Positions 17,060-26,249 of a DNA stretch of 64,000 nt are shown piece by piece (position 1 is the first letter of the stretch; each line of letters starts with the position of its first letter). Both the position numbers and the translations under genes were made by a program. Source of the DNA: Methylobacterium jeotgali (GTDB lineage Bacteria; Pseudomonadota; Alphaproteobacteria; Rhizobiales; Beijerinckiaceae); the NCBI RefSeq assembly GCF_022179345.1, contig NZ_BPQR01000038.1:32349-96348 (forward strand), given 5' to 3'. The notes beneath the pieces were generated by a model. That model saw only the letters and a program-made list of their open reading frames with translations, was not told the origin of the DNA and ran no database searches.

Positions 17060-18076
17060 GTGGCCGTCTCCCCCTCGACAAGGACGAACGATGCCTGGGG
17101 CCGCTTCGCGCGCCTCTTCCTCGGCGCGGGCCTCGCGGTGCTCGCCGCCTATCTCGGCCTCGCCTACGCGCTCGACCCCTACGACAGTGGCCGCTCGACG
17201 CTGTTCTCGGCCGGCGCCGTGCGTCCGCAGGGGCCGCGTACGGCCCTGGCGAGCCGGGGGCGCGACCCGGCCTTCGCGGCGGCGCTGATCGGCAACTCCC
17301 ACATCCAGCTCATCGCGCCGGACAAGCTCTCGGAGGCGACCGGCCTGCGCTTCGTCCAGCTCTCCGTGCCGGCGACGGGTCCCGGGGAGCAGATGCGGGT
17401 GCTCGCCTGGTTCCTGCGCCACCATCCGGCCCCGGAGGCTCTGGTGATCGCCGCCGACGAGTACTGGTGCACCGACGATCCGGCCCTGCCGAACGCCAAG
17501 CCCTTCCCCTACTGGCTGCTGGCCGATCGCACGCCCGAATATCTGCGCGGACTCCTCTCCTTCTCGGTGGCGCAGGAGGTGGTGGAGCGCATCGGCTGGC
17601 TCCTGCGAAAGAACCGTAAGACCGCGCGGCCGGACGGCTGGTGGGACTATGAGCCCGACTACCTGCGCCTCGGCTACGCCGACGATCCCCGCCTCGTCGC
17701 CGACCGGGAGAAGCGGCCGCCCGCGACGCCCGATCCCCATCGCGGCGGGCCGTTCCCGGCGGCGGTTGCCTTCGCGCGGGCGCTGCGGGACGTGCCCGAG
17801 GCGACGCCGGTGATCCTCGTCTTCCCGCCGATCTACGCCGCCGGCCTCCCCGCACCGGGTACGCCCCGGGCGGCGGCGGAGGCGGCCTGCAAGGCGGCGA
17901 TCGCCGGCGCCCTCGACGGCCGGCCCCGGGCGGCGGCCCTCGACTGGCGCCGGTCCCGGCCAGAGCTCGCGGAATCCGGCCTGTTCTTCGACCAGACGCA
18001 TTACCGTCACCCGCTCGCGGCCCGGGTGACGGCCGACATCGCCGCCGCGCTCGCCGGGCTCGGAGCGCGCCCGTGA
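17060..18076 (+). CDS. SGNH/AlgX-like periplasmic partner of MBOAT acyltransferase
   Basis: A 338-residue protein starting at GTG 17060 with one N-terminal membrane anchor (residues about 18-38, LFLGAGLAVLAAYLGLAYAL). The rest is periplasmic. It has the SGNH nucleophile block GNSHIQ (near 77) and the C-terminal Asp-x-x-His (FFDQTHYR, near 314) of this esterase/acetyltransferase fold. It probably transfers acyl groups delivered by the MBOAT protein to an exopolymer. No clear Shine-Dalgarno is seen right upstream, and its native promoter or co-transcription with the MBOAT gene has been displaced by the element. Confidence 0.8.
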   Translation: MAVSPSTRTNDAWGRFARLFLGAGLAVLAAYLGLAYALDPYDSGRSTLFSAGAVRPQGPRTALASRGRDPAFAAALIGNSHIQLIAPDKLSEATGLRFVQLSVPATGPGEQMRVLAWFLRHHPAPEALVIAADEYWCTDDPALPNAKPFPYWLLADRTPEYLRGLLSFSVAQEVVERIGWLLRKNRKTARPDGWWDYEPDYLRLGYADDPRLVADREKRPPATPDPHRGGPFPAAVAFARALRDVPEATPVILVFPPIYAAGLPAPGTPRAAAEAACKAAIAGALDGRPRAAALDWRRSRPELAESGLFFDQTHYRHPLAARVTADIAAALAGLGARP

Positions 18077-18234
18077 CGCTTCTGGCATGCCAGCAAACGA
18101 TTGCGCACGTTGCGGAATTATCGCATGGCGACGGCCGCTGCGGCGGTGTTTCACGGCTGCGTTGAAGCGGCCCCCGCCCTCGACTATACGGGCGCCGACA
18201 GGGCCGCCGACCGTAACGACGCGCGAGGGCAGGG

Positions 18235-18654
18235 ATGGCGAAAGTAACGCTCGAGGACGGTTACGTCCCGACCGACGGCGAGCCCTTCATGAACGAGCGG
18301 CAGCGCGAATACTTTCGCCGCAAGCTCATCGGCTGGAAGAGCGAGATCCTGCGCGAGGCACAGGACACCCTCGTCGCCCTCCAGAGCGAGAACGAGAACC
18401 ACCCCGACATCGCCGACCGCGCCTCCTCGGAGACCGACCGCGCCATCGAGCTCCGCGCCCGCGACCGCCAGCGCAAGCTGACGAGCAAGATCGACGCGGC
18501 GCTGGCCCGGATCGAGGATGGCTCCTACGGCTTCTGCGAGGAGACCGGCGAGCCGATCTCCCTCAAGCGCCTCGACGCCCGCCCCATCGCAACCTTGTCG
18601 CTGGAGGCGCAGGAGCGCCACGAGCGCCGCGAGCGGGTCTACCGCGACGATTGA
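18235..18654 (+). CDS. dksA: DksA-family RNA polymerase-binding factor, single-Cys type
   Basis: A 139-residue DksA. The coiled-coil tip region (ILREAQDTLVALQSENENHP, then DIADRASSETDRAIEL) has the acidic DxxDxA-type tip needed to reach the RNA polymerase secondary channel. The globular domain has only one of four zinc ligands: the pattern is C-x2-T-x17-S-x2-A instead of C-x2-C-x17-C-x2-C. It is therefore predicted to fold without zinc, as described for Pseudomonas DksA2 and some alphaproteobacterial proteins. It works with ppGpp in the stringent response. Confidence 0.92.
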   Translation: MAKVTLEDGYVPTDGEPFMNERQREYFRRKLIGWKSEILREAQDTLVALQSENENHPDIADRASSETDRAIELRARDRQRKLTSKIDAALARIEDGSYGFCEETGEPISLKRLDARPIATLSLEAQERHERRERVYRDD

Positions 18655-18696
18655 GGAACCTGGCGCGGACCCGATCGTCCGCGCCGGAGCCTGCGC

Positions 18697-19449
18697 TCAG
18701 AACGGCAGCAGGATGTCCACGAGCTGCTGGCCGTAGCGGGGCTGCTGCACGTCAGTGATCTGGCCGCGGCCGCCATAGGCGATGCGGGCCTCGGCGATCT
18801 TGGTCGAGTCCACGGTGTTGTCGGACTCGATGTCCTCCGGCCGCAGCACGCCGGCCACGATCAGCTCGCGGATCTCGAAGTTCACCCGGATCTCCTGCTT
18901 GCCCTCGATCACGAGGTTCCCGTTCGGCAGGACCTGCGTGACGATGGCGGCGACGTTCGTCGTCACCTGCTCGGCCCGCTGCACCGAGCCGATGCCGTCG
19001 TTGCTGCTGGTCGAGGTGGCGTTGAGGAGCTTGTCGGGGGTGATGCCGGCGGCCTTCACCCCGGCGTTGTTCTCCAGGCCGAAGGCGTTCGGCAGCCCGA
19101 ACCCCTCCGAGTTCGAGCGGGAGCGCTTGGTCTCGTTGTTGAGGTTGGCCTTGTCGGTGACGTTGACCTTCACGGTCACGAGGTCGCCGACGCGGGCGGC
19201 GCGCTGGTCCTTAAAGAAGGCGCGCGAGCCCGTCCGCCACAGGGAGTTCGGCGCGTAGGAGACGGGCTGCACCTCCGGCATCGGCAGCCGCACCGGCTTG
19301 TAGCCCGGCTGCGCGGTCGGGTCCTGGATCGCCGCGAGGTTCGGCTGGAGCCCGACCTGCGAGAGCCGGTCGGCGGTGTTGCAGGCGCCGAGCCCCGCGC
19401 AGAGCACGGCGAGGAGGAGAGGGCGCGTCGCGAAGGGGGCGAAGGTCAT
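18697..19449 (-). CDS. flgH: Flagellar L-ring protein FlgH
   Basis: A 250-residue outer-membrane lipoprotein. The signal peptide ends in the lipobox LGAC (Cys23). The mature protein has the FlgH features: SLWRTGSRAFFKDQRAARVG, DLVTVKVNVTDKANLNNET and the C-terminal YGGRGQITDVQQPRYGQQLV. It forms the bushing of the flagellar rod in the outer membrane. Last gene of the minus-strand run flgF-flgG-flgA-flgH. Confidence 0.95.
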   Translation of the reverse strand: MTFAPFATRPLLLAVLCAGLGACNTADRLSQVGLQPNLAAIQDPTAQPGYKPVRLPMPEVQPVSYAPNSLWRTGSRAFFKDQRAARVGDLVTVKVNVTDKANLNNETKRSRSNSEGFGLPNAFGLENNAGVKAAGITPDKLLNATSTSSNDGIGSVQRAEQVTTNVAAIVTQVLPNGNLVIEGKQEIRVNFEIRELIVAGVLRPEDIESDNTVDSTKIAEARIAYGGRGQITDVQQPRYGQQLVDILLPF

Positions 19450-19493
19450 GGCTCAGTCCGCAGGGTGCGTTTCGGGGCGGATCGGGAGGCGCG

Positions 19494-20594
19494 TCAGGGG
19501 GTGTCGAGGGCGGCGCTCGCCTGCCGCACCGGGGCGGCGGGCCCGACGGAGACGCGGCCCGGGCCGATCACCGTCGCCTGGAGGGCCTTCTTCGAGGCGA
19601 CGTTGAGGACGGAGACCGTGGCGCCGAGCCGGCCGCTCTCGTTGGCCTGGCCGCGCATCGAGAGGCTGACGCCGGGGGTCTCGTAGACGATGGTCACGGT
19701 CTCGCCGCGCAGCACCACCTCCGGCGGCGCGGTGTCGCCGGCGCGCAGCATCGAGCCGGCGCCGAGCGTCCGCTGCGCGACCTCGCCGGGCGCCGGGGCC
19801 GCGGCCTGCGCGTCCGGCGGCACGCCCTCGCGGGGACGGCGCTCGATCGCGATGTCGGTGGCCTCGATCCGCTCGCCCCGGTTGAGGGTGCGGGCGAGCA
19901 CCGCCACCTCCCGCATCTCGAGGACGACGCCGGAGACCCGCAGGGAGGCCTGCCGCTCGCCGAGGCTGATCAGGCCCGTGATCCGCCGCGAGCGCGGATC
20001 GTAGGTGACGTCGAGCGCGGTCGCCTGACCGTTGAGGTCGAGGGGCGCGAGCAGCGCCTGCCCCTCGCCGTCGAGGCGCACGCTGAGGGTCCTCGCGTCG
20101 AGGCCGTAGCCGGTCTCCAGCGATCGCTTGAGCGCGGCCTCGATCTCCGGCGGGCCGACCCGGCGGGCGGCCCGCTGCACGGCGACCTGCACGCGCCCGC
20201 CGGTCTCGACCGTGCCGAGGCCGAGCGCCGCCACCGCTTCCGCGATGCGCCGGGCCTGGATGGTGCCGGTGGCGCCGAGCGCGGGAGCGCGGAACAGGGC
20301 CCGCCCGGCGAGCGCCGGCTCGGCCCCCTCCACGAGCTCGCCCAGCGTCAGCACGTCGCCGCGGGCCGTGACGTCGCCCTTCAGGCGCAGGCCGGAGGCG
20401 AAGGCGGGATAGGCCGCGAAGCCGATCGCCACCACGACGCAGAGCGCCGCGAGCGTGCGCAGGATGGCGCCGGGCCCGAGCGGGGCGATCCGGCGCGGGG
20501 CGGGCGGCCCGAAGGCGCCCCCGATGTCGATCGGGTCGAAATCCTCGAGGCCGTCGGCGAAGTCGCGGCCGGGAAGGGGGCGGTACGCGCTCAC
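19494..20594 (-). CDS. flgA: Flagellar P-ring assembly chaperone FlgA
   Basis: A 366-residue protein. A cytoplasmic Pro-rich lead of about 40 residues precedes one hydrophobic segment (ILRTLAALCVVVAIGFAAYP, about 45-64), which may act as an uncleaved anchor or late signal. The C-terminal SAF-type domain (VAVLARTLNRGERIEATDIA, then ETVTIVYETPGVSLSMRGQA) is characteristic. It assists P-ring polymerisation by FlgI in the periplasm. It is longer than enteric FlgA (about 220 aa), as usual in this order. An internal start nearer the signal cannot be excluded. Confidence 0.88.
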   Translation of the reverse strand: MSAYRPLPGRDFADGLEDFDPIDIGGAFGPPAPRRIAPLGPGAILRTLAALCVVVAIGFAAYPAFASGLRLKGDVTARGDVLTLGELVEGAEPALAGRALFRAPALGATGTIQARRIAEAVAALGLGTVETGGRVQVAVQRAARRVGPPEIEAALKRSLETGYGLDARTLSVRLDGEGQALLAPLDLNGQATALDVTYDPRSRRITGLISLGERQASLRVSGVVLEMREVAVLARTLNRGERIEATDIAIERRPREGVPPDAQAAAPAPGEVAQRTLGAGSMLRAGDTAPPEVVLRGETVTIVYETPGVSLSMRGQANESGRLGATVSVLNVASKKALQATVIGPGRVSVGPAAPVRQASAALDTP

Positions 20595-20605
20595 GATGGC
20601 GGCCC

Positions 20606-21397
<792 letters not shown>

Positions 21398-21414
21398 CGT
21401 TCGCCTCCTATCCG

Positions 21415-22155
21415 TCAGGCGACGTCGGCGAGGCGGCGGATCGCCGTGCCCCGCAGGTCGTCGAGCCGCGAGATCACGCTGGAGACCATCGCGTAGGTGC
21501 GGTTCACGTCCATCAGCCGGGTCATCTCGACAACGGGGCGGACGTTGGAGCGCTCCAGCGCCCCGGATTCGACGCGGCCGGCGAGCCCGGCGGGCTGCGG
21601 CTGGTCCTGCGACGAGTAGAGGTTGCCGCCCTCGTTCCGCAGCGCCTGCGGCCGGGCGAAGGTGACGAGCCGAAGCCGGCCGCGGATGCCGACATTCGTC
21701 GAGACCGTGCCGTCGGGCCCGATGGAGACGCCGGTCTCCTGCGGGTTGAGGGTGATCGGCCCCGCCTCGCCCTGGACCTGGTGGCCGTCGCTCGTCACGA
21801 GGTTGCCCTGCGCGTCGATCTCGAAGGCGCCGTTGCGGGTGTAGCGGGGCCCTTGCGGCGTCTGCACGGCGAGGAAGGCCTCGCCCCGCACGGCGACGTG
21901 GAGCGGGTTGCCCGTCTGCTCGATGGAGCCCTGCGTCAGGTCGAGGGTGGTGCCCTTGTCGATGACGTAGGAGAGGCGCCGGTCGGGCGACTGGAACGAG
22001 TCCGCGCTCGCCGTCGGCATCAGGTACTCCTCGAAGCGGCTGTTGCGCGCCTTGAAACCGGTGGTCGAGGCGTTGGCCACGTTGTTGGCGATCACCTCGA
22101 GCTCGCGCTGAAGCGCGATCTGGCTCGACGTTCCGACGAAGAGGGCGTTCTGCAT
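21415..22155 (-). CDS. flgF: Flagellar basal-body rod protein FlgF
   Basis: A 246-residue proximal rod protein starting MQNALFVGTSSQIALQRELE and followed by VIANNVANASTTGFKARNSR, typical of FlgF. The C-terminus (VVEMTRLMDVNRTYAMVSSV) is intact. The ATG at 22155 is the only start consistent with family length. It is the first gene of flgF-flgG-flgA-flgH and follows a candidate sigma-54 site. Confidence 0.95.
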   Translation of the reverse strand: MQNALFVGTSSQIALQRELEVIANNVANASTTGFKARNSRFEEYLMPTASADSFQSPDRRLSYVIDKGTTLDLTQGSIEQTGNPLHVAVRGEAFLAVQTPQGPRYTRNGAFEIDAQGNLVTSDGHQVQGEAGPITLNPQETGVSIGPDGTVSTNVGIRGRLRLVTFARPQALRNEGGNLYSSQDQPQPAGLAGRVESGALERSNVRPVVEMTRLMDVNRTYAMVSSVISRLDDLRGTAIRRLADVA

Positions 22156-22200
22156 CGCACCCGGGTCCCGGCCGGCTGGACTGCGCGGCGTTAACCCTGG

Positions 22201-22217
22201 CGCATCGGCCGTGCCAG
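22201..22217 (-). promoter_or_regulatory. Candidate sigma-54 promoter for flgF operon
   Basis: Minus-strand CTGGCACGGCCGATGC matches YTGGCACGRNNNTTGC except for the first base of the -12 box. It lies about 47 bases before flgF, at the same relative distance as the site before flgI. Confidence 0.6.
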
Positions 22218-22332
22218 TCGTCGGAGATCGGAAACATCGTTCTCGATCAATGCGATAGGCCGAGGGATTGCGATGGCCGGCCACGGCAGGCTCGCGCCCG
22301 TCGGCAATCCCGGCCCGGCAGGAATTGCCGGC

Positions 22333-22348
22333 TTAACGGGCCGTTAAC
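22333..22348. promoter_or_regulatory. Candidate CtrA box upstream of fliL
   Basis: TTAACGGGCCGTTAAC is an exact TTAA-N7-TTAAC match, and its first 15 bases are a perfect palindrome. It lies 78 bases before fliL and 178 bases before the flgF start, so it could act on either. CtrA control of fliLM is known in Caulobacter. Confidence 0.72.
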
Positions 22349-22425
22349 CCTGTCGGCCGATATCTGGGAGGCCGGCTCCGCGGCCCTGCCCGGAGCCATC
22401 CGACGACGCGCACGGACCGCGAGAC

Positions 22426-22935
22426 ATGGCCAAGAAGAAAGCGCAGGCCGAGGGCGAGGAGGGCGCCGCCGAAGGCGAGGCCCCCAAGAGCAAGAAGAAG
22501 CTCATCATCATCGCCGCCGTGGTGCTGCTCGCGGCGGGCGGGGGCGGCGGCTACGTCTTCATGAAGAAGAAGGCGGCCGCCGGAGACGGGCACGGCGAGC
22601 ACGCCGTCGCCGAGGTCAAGAAGCCATCCGTATTCCTCGACGTGCGCGAGATGGTCCTCAACCTCACGCCCGACCTCGGGCAGGAGAAGGCCCGTTTCGC
22701 CAAGCTCCGCATCACGCTCGAGCTCAAGGACGCGAAGGTCGAGGGCGAGGTGAAGCCCCTGATGCCCCGCGTCGAGGACGCGGTGCAGGTCTACCTGCGC
22801 GACCTGCGCGCCAGCGACTTCGCGGGCTCCGTCGGCCTCTACCGCCTGCGCGAGGAGCTTTTGAAGCGCGTCAACGTCGCCCTCTACCCCGCCAAGGTCG
22901 AGGCGGTGCTCTTCAAGGACGTCATCGTCCAGTAG
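22426..22935 (+). CDS. fliL: Flagellar basal-body-associated protein FliL
   Basis: A 169-residue inner-membrane protein. A basic cytoplasmic lead (KSKKK) precedes one membrane segment (LIIIAAVVLLAAGGGGGYVF, residues about 26-45). The periplasmic stomatin-like domain has SVFLDVREMVLNLTPDLGQE and ends LYPAKVEAVLFKDVIVQ, the family's usual close. It supports stator (MotA/MotB) function. First gene of a plus-strand unit with fliM, 32 bases downstream. Confidence 0.93.
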   Translation: MAKKKAQAEGEEGAAEGEAPKSKKKLIIIAAVVLLAAGGGGGYVFMKKKAAAGDGHGEHAVAEVKKPSVFLDVREMVLNLTPDLGQEKARFAKLRITLELKDAKVEGEVKPLMPRVEDAVQVYLRDLRASDFAGSVGLYRLREELLKRVNVALYPAKVEAVLFKDVIVQ

Positions 22936-22967
22936 CCGCCCTGCGGGGAAAAGGACGCGAGGCCGGC

Positions 22968-24182
22968 ATGGAACCCGACGATCCGAACATGGAGGACGAC
23001 TGGTCCGCCGCCCTGCTGGAGCAGGGGGCGGAGGGCGGCGACGCGTCGCTCGCCGAGGAGTGGGGCGCGGCGCTCGCCGAGCAGGGCACCACGCGCAACG
23101 CCAGCGACGTCGCCGCCGAATGGGCGACGATGATCGAGGACGGGGAGACCGAGAACCTCCCCGAGCTCGCCGGCAACGACCGCATCCTCAACCAGGAGGA
23201 GATCGACGGGGTCCTCGGCTTCTCGCTGCGCGAGCTGTCGGCCTCGGGCGCGGGCGGCGTGCGCGCCATCGTCGATTCGGGCGTCGTCCAGTACGAACGC
23301 CTCCCGATGCTGGAGATCGTCTTCGACCGGATGACCCGGTTGCTGTCGACCTCGCTGCGCAACTTCTTCCAGGACAACGTCGAGGTCACCCTCGACAACA
23401 TCACCTCGGTCCGCTTCGGCGACTACCTCAACTCGATCCCGCTGCCGACGCTGCTCGGCGTGTTCCGCGCGGACGCCTGGGAGAACTCGGGCCTCGTCAC
23501 CGTCGAGTCGAACCTCGCCTACTCGACCCTCGACCTGCTGCTCGGGGGCAAGCGCGGCGGCTCCTCGAGCCGCCTCGACGGGCGCCCCTTCACCACGATC
23601 GAGATGCAGCTCGTGCGCCGCCTCGTGGAGATCATCCTCGGCGACCTCGAGCTGTCCTTCCAGCCGATCTCGCCGGTGCGCTTCGGCATCGACCGCATCG
23701 AGACGAACCCGCGCTTCGCCACCATCACCCGGCCCGCCAACGCCGCCATCCTGATCGGGCTGCGCCTCGACATGGACGGCCGCGGCGGCCTACTCCAGAT
23801 CGCCTTCCCCTACGCGACCATCGAGCCGATCCGTGAACTGCTCATGCAGAGCTTCATGGGCGAGAAGCTCGGCCGCGACCACATCTGGGAGAGCCACCTC
23901 GCCACCGAGGTCTGGCAGGCGGACGTCTCGATGCGCGCCGTGCTCCACGAGGTCACGCTGCCCTTGAAGAGGGTCATGGAGCTGAAGGTCGGCGACACGC
24001 TGATGTTCGACGCCAAGCCCAGCGATCCCATCACCGTCCGCTGCGGCGACTGGGCGCTGACGCAGGGGCGCATCGGGCGGGTGGACGACAACATCGCCGT
24101 GCAGGTGACGCGGCCGCTGCGCCGCTCCCGCACCACCATCCAGGCCTTCGAGGCCTCCATGAACAGCCGGAACGACGGGTAG
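22968..24182 (+). CDS. fliM: Flagellar motor switch protein FliM with repeated N-terminal extension
   Basis: A 404-residue C-ring subunit. The canonical FliM start motif (ILNQEEIDGVLGFS) lies at about residue 72, not at the N-terminus. It follows an acidic extension holding three spaced copies of a W-centred motif (DDWSAALLEQG, EEWGAALAEQG, AEWATMIEDG). The middle domain (YERLPMLEIVFDRMTRLLST; SNLAYSTLDLLLGGKRGG) and C-terminal SpoA domain (LKVGDTLMFDAKPSDPITVR) are intact. It sets rotation direction through CheY binding. A downstream start that removes the extension is possible, but the first ATG has the usual operon spacing. Confidence 0.93.
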   Translation: MEPDDPNMEDDWSAALLEQGAEGGDASLAEEWGAALAEQGTTRNASDVAAEWATMIEDGETENLPELAGNDRILNQEEIDGVLGFSLRELSASGAGGVRAIVDSGVVQYERLPMLEIVFDRMTRLLSTSLRNFFQDNVEVTLDNITSVRFGDYLNSIPLPTLLGVFRADAWENSGLVTVESNLAYSTLDLLLGGKRGGSSSRLDGRPFTTIEMQLVRRLVEIILGDLELSFQPISPVRFGIDRIETNPRFATITRPANAAILIGLRLDMDGRGGLLQIAFPYATIEPIRELLMQSFMGEKLGRDHIWESHLATEVWQADVSMRAVLHEVTLPLKRVMELKVGDTLMFDAKPSDPITVRCGDWALTQGRIGRVDDNIAVQVTRPLRRSRTTIQAFEASMNSRNDG

Positions 24183-24189
24183 CGCGGCC

Positions 24190-24741
24190 ATGAGTTTCCT
24201 CGTCTCCCTCGTCGCGGACGTCCTCGTGGCGATCCTGCTCGTGGCCACCATCGTCAGCTCGGTGCGCCTGTCGCGGCGCATCACCGAGCTGAAGGGCGAT
24301 GAGGCCGCCCTCAAGCGCACCATCGCCGACCTGATGAGCGCCACCGGCGCCGCCGAGCGGGCCATCGCCGGCTTGCGCGGCGCGCTGGACGAGTGCGACC
24401 GCACGCTCGCCGAGCGCATCGGCGCCGCCGAGCTCTCCGCGCAGGGGCTTGCCGCCGAGATCGCGGCCGGCGAGGGCGTGCTCGCCCGCATCCGCGCCAT
24501 CGTCTCCCAGGCGGGCGCCGCGCAGGCCGCGCCGCGTGCCGTCCCCGTGGTGCCGGCCGCGCCCGTCATGGCACCTGTGGCGATCGCCCCCGTTCCCGCC
24601 GTCATGGTCGAGCCGGCCGCCCGCCCCGCCCCGCCCGCCGCGCCTGCGACGCCCAACGGCGAGCGCCTCGGCCTCGCCGCGGCGGCGGCGCTCGCCATGT
24701 CCGAGCGCGCGCTCGGGCGCCTCCGGAGCCGGGCCGCGTGA
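24190..24741 (+). CDS. Membrane-anchored coiled-coil protein of the flagellar operon (DUF6468-like)
   Basis: A 183-residue protein with one N-terminal membrane segment (VADVLVAILLVATIVSSVRL, about 7-27). A long helical/coiled-coil part follows (about 30-110), then a Pro/Ala/Val-rich linker and a short C-terminal helix. Alphaproteobacterial flagellar operons often carry such a gene between fliM and motE; I believe it is the DUF6468 family. Function is unknown, with stator or C-ring support implied by position. It starts 7 bases after fliM and overlaps motE by 4 bases. Confidence 0.7.
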   Translation: MSFLVSLVADVLVAILLVATIVSSVRLSRRITELKGDEAALKRTIADLMSATGAAERAIAGLRGALDECDRTLAERIGAAELSAQGLAAEIAAGEGVLARIRAIVSQAGAAQAAPRAVPVVPAAPVMAPVAIAPVPAVMVEPAARPAPPAAPATPNGERLGLAAAAALAMSERALGRLRSRAA

Positions 24742-25583
24742 GCCAGACGAGCAAGACGGTCGCGCAGCCGGCCCGCGTCGCGGCCAGATCCGGCGCAAAG
24801 GCGGCCGGCAGGCGCATGAGCCCTCTCGGCAAGGCGCGGCTGCGCCAGCCGCGTCCGGTGCGCCTGCGCCTGATCGATGCCGTGGTGCTCGCCGCCTGCG
24901 GGCTGCTCGTGCTCAAGCTCATCGGGCTCTCGACGGAGACGGCCGATCCGGGCGCGTCCCTGCCCGAGTTCGCCCGCAGTCTCGCCAAGGCCCGCACCGG
25001 CTACGAGCTGCCCGACCCCGCCACCACCGGCTCGGTCTCGAAGCCGCCGGAGGAGAAGAAGACCGAGCCGCCGCCCCTGCCGCAGCCGGAGCGGCCGGAG
25101 CCGATGTCACCCACCGAGAAGGCGCTGCTCGAGAAGCTCGGCGCCCGGCGCGACGCGCTGAAGTCGCGCAGCGAGGATCTCGACCTGCGCGAGAAGCTGA
25201 TCGGCGAGGCCGAGCGCAAGCTCCAGACCGATCTCGGCAGCCTCAAGGAGGCCGAGGAGAAGGCCGACGGCAGCGGCGGCCGCAAGGCCGAGGCGGAGAA
25301 GGCCGGCCTGCGCAACATCGTCACCATGTACGAGACCATGAAGCCGAAGGACGCCGCCCGCGTCTTCGACAGGCTCGGCCACGACGTGCTGGTGCCCCTC
25401 GTGCTCGCCATGAACCCGCGCAAGATGGCGGAGGTGCTCGCCGTGATGCAGCCCGACTCCGCCGAGCGCCTCACCGTGGCGCTCGCCAACCGCGCCCGCG
25501 GCGTCGAGGGCAAGCCGCAGGCGGCCGCTCAGGCGCTGCCGCCGAGCGAGCTGCCGGCGATCGATCCCGCCGGCGCCCGCTGA
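24738..25583 (+). CDS. motE: MotE-family motility chaperone (MgtE N-domain-like)
   Basis: A 281-residue protein starting at GTG 24738 inside the preceding stop (GTGA overlap). It has an N-terminal basic tail, one membrane segment (AVVLAACGLLVLKLIGLS, about 47-66), a Pro/Glu-rich linker and a coiled coil (about 125-185). It ends in a C-terminal MgtE_N-like domain (IVTMYETMKPKDAARVFDRL, then MNPRKMAEVLAVMQPDSAER). MotE stabilises MotC in rhizobia. The domain order is characteristic, so the family call is firm; the specific partner is inferred. Confidence 0.85.
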   Translation: MSQTSKTVAQPARVAARSGAKAAGRRMSPLGKARLRQPRPVRLRLIDAVVLAACGLLVLKLIGLSTETADPGASLPEFARSLAKARTGYELPDPATTGSVSKPPEEKKTEPPPLPQPERPEPMSPTEKALLEKLGARRDALKSRSEDLDLREKLIGEAERKLQTDLGSLKEAEEKADGSGGRKAEAEKAGLRNIVTMYETMKPKDAARVFDRLGHDVLVPLVLAMNPRKMAEVLAVMQPDSAERLTVALANRARGVEGKPQAAAQALPPSELPAIDPAGAR

Positions 25584-25592
25584 TCTCCAGGC

Positions 25593-26141
25593 TCAGGCCG
25601 CCTGTCGTCGCGCGCCCGTCGCCACGGCCGGCACGTCCACCGGCAGCGGCACGCCGGTCGGGCGCAGAACGCCGCTCGCGCCGGCGAGCGCACCGGGGCG
25701 CAGCTCCAGGCCGAGGAAGCGCGCGCGCTCGAAGGGGCCGGGCATGAACAGCTCCGCCGCCGGTCCCTGCTCGAAGCCGAAGCGGGCGTAATAGGGAGCG
25801 TCGCCGACGAGCAGCACGGCGCCGTGGCCCCGCGCCTCGGCCCGGCCGAGGACGGCGTGCATGAGCACGCTGCCGAGCCCCTGGCGCTGGATCGCGGGAT
25901 CGACGGCGAGCGGCCCGAGCAGCAGCGCCGGGCGGGCCGGGCCGGCCTCGACATGCCACAGCCGCACGGTGCCGACGAGCCGACCGTTGCGGATCGCCGA
26001 CAGGGCGAGCCCGTCCGCGTGGCGGCGGCCCTCGCGCAGGCGCTCCGAGCTCTTGGCGAAGCGGGACGTCCCGAAGCAGGTGTCGAGCAGGCGCTCGCGC
26101 GCCGGAACGTCGCCGAGGTGCTGGTCGCGGATCTCGATCAT
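25593..26141 (-). CDS. GNAT-family N-acetyltransferase
   Basis: A 182-residue GNAT enzyme. The acetyl-CoA-binding core is visible as LLLGPLAVDPAIQRQGLGSV (the Q/RxxGxG/A loop near 95), followed by LMHAVLGRAEARGHGAVLLV and YYARFGFEQGPAAELFMPGP. It resembles YhbS-type acetyltransferases. Substrate is unknown. It is convergent with motE (9 bases between stops) and lies downstream of ornithine decarboxylase, which might hint at polyamine acetylation but does not prove it. Confidence 0.85.
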   Translation of the reverse strand: MIEIRDQHLGDVPARERLLDTCFGTSRFAKSSERLREGRRHADGLALSAIRNGRLVGTVRLWHVEAGPARPALLLGPLAVDPAIQRQGLGSVLMHAVLGRAEARGHGAVLLVGDAPYYARFGFEQGPAAELFMPGPFERARFLGLELRPGALAGASGVLRPTGVPLPVDVPAVATGARRQAA

Positions 26142-26184
26142 GGCTGCGGACTCCCCGGAACGCTGCGGAGGGAGAGGCGAGGGA

Positions 26185-26209
26185 CCGGGCGGCTTCGAGC
26201 GCCGCCCGG
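26185..26209 (-). terminator. Hairpin between ornithine decarboxylase and GNAT genes
   Basis: A perfect 9-bp GC stem (CCGGGCGGC with GCCGCCCGG) has a 7-base loop. It sits after the decarboxylase stop, but there is no T-run, so termination is uncertain. Confidence 0.35.
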
Positions 26210-26249
26210 GATGTCTACGGATCGGGAATGAACGGCCGGTGACGGGCGC

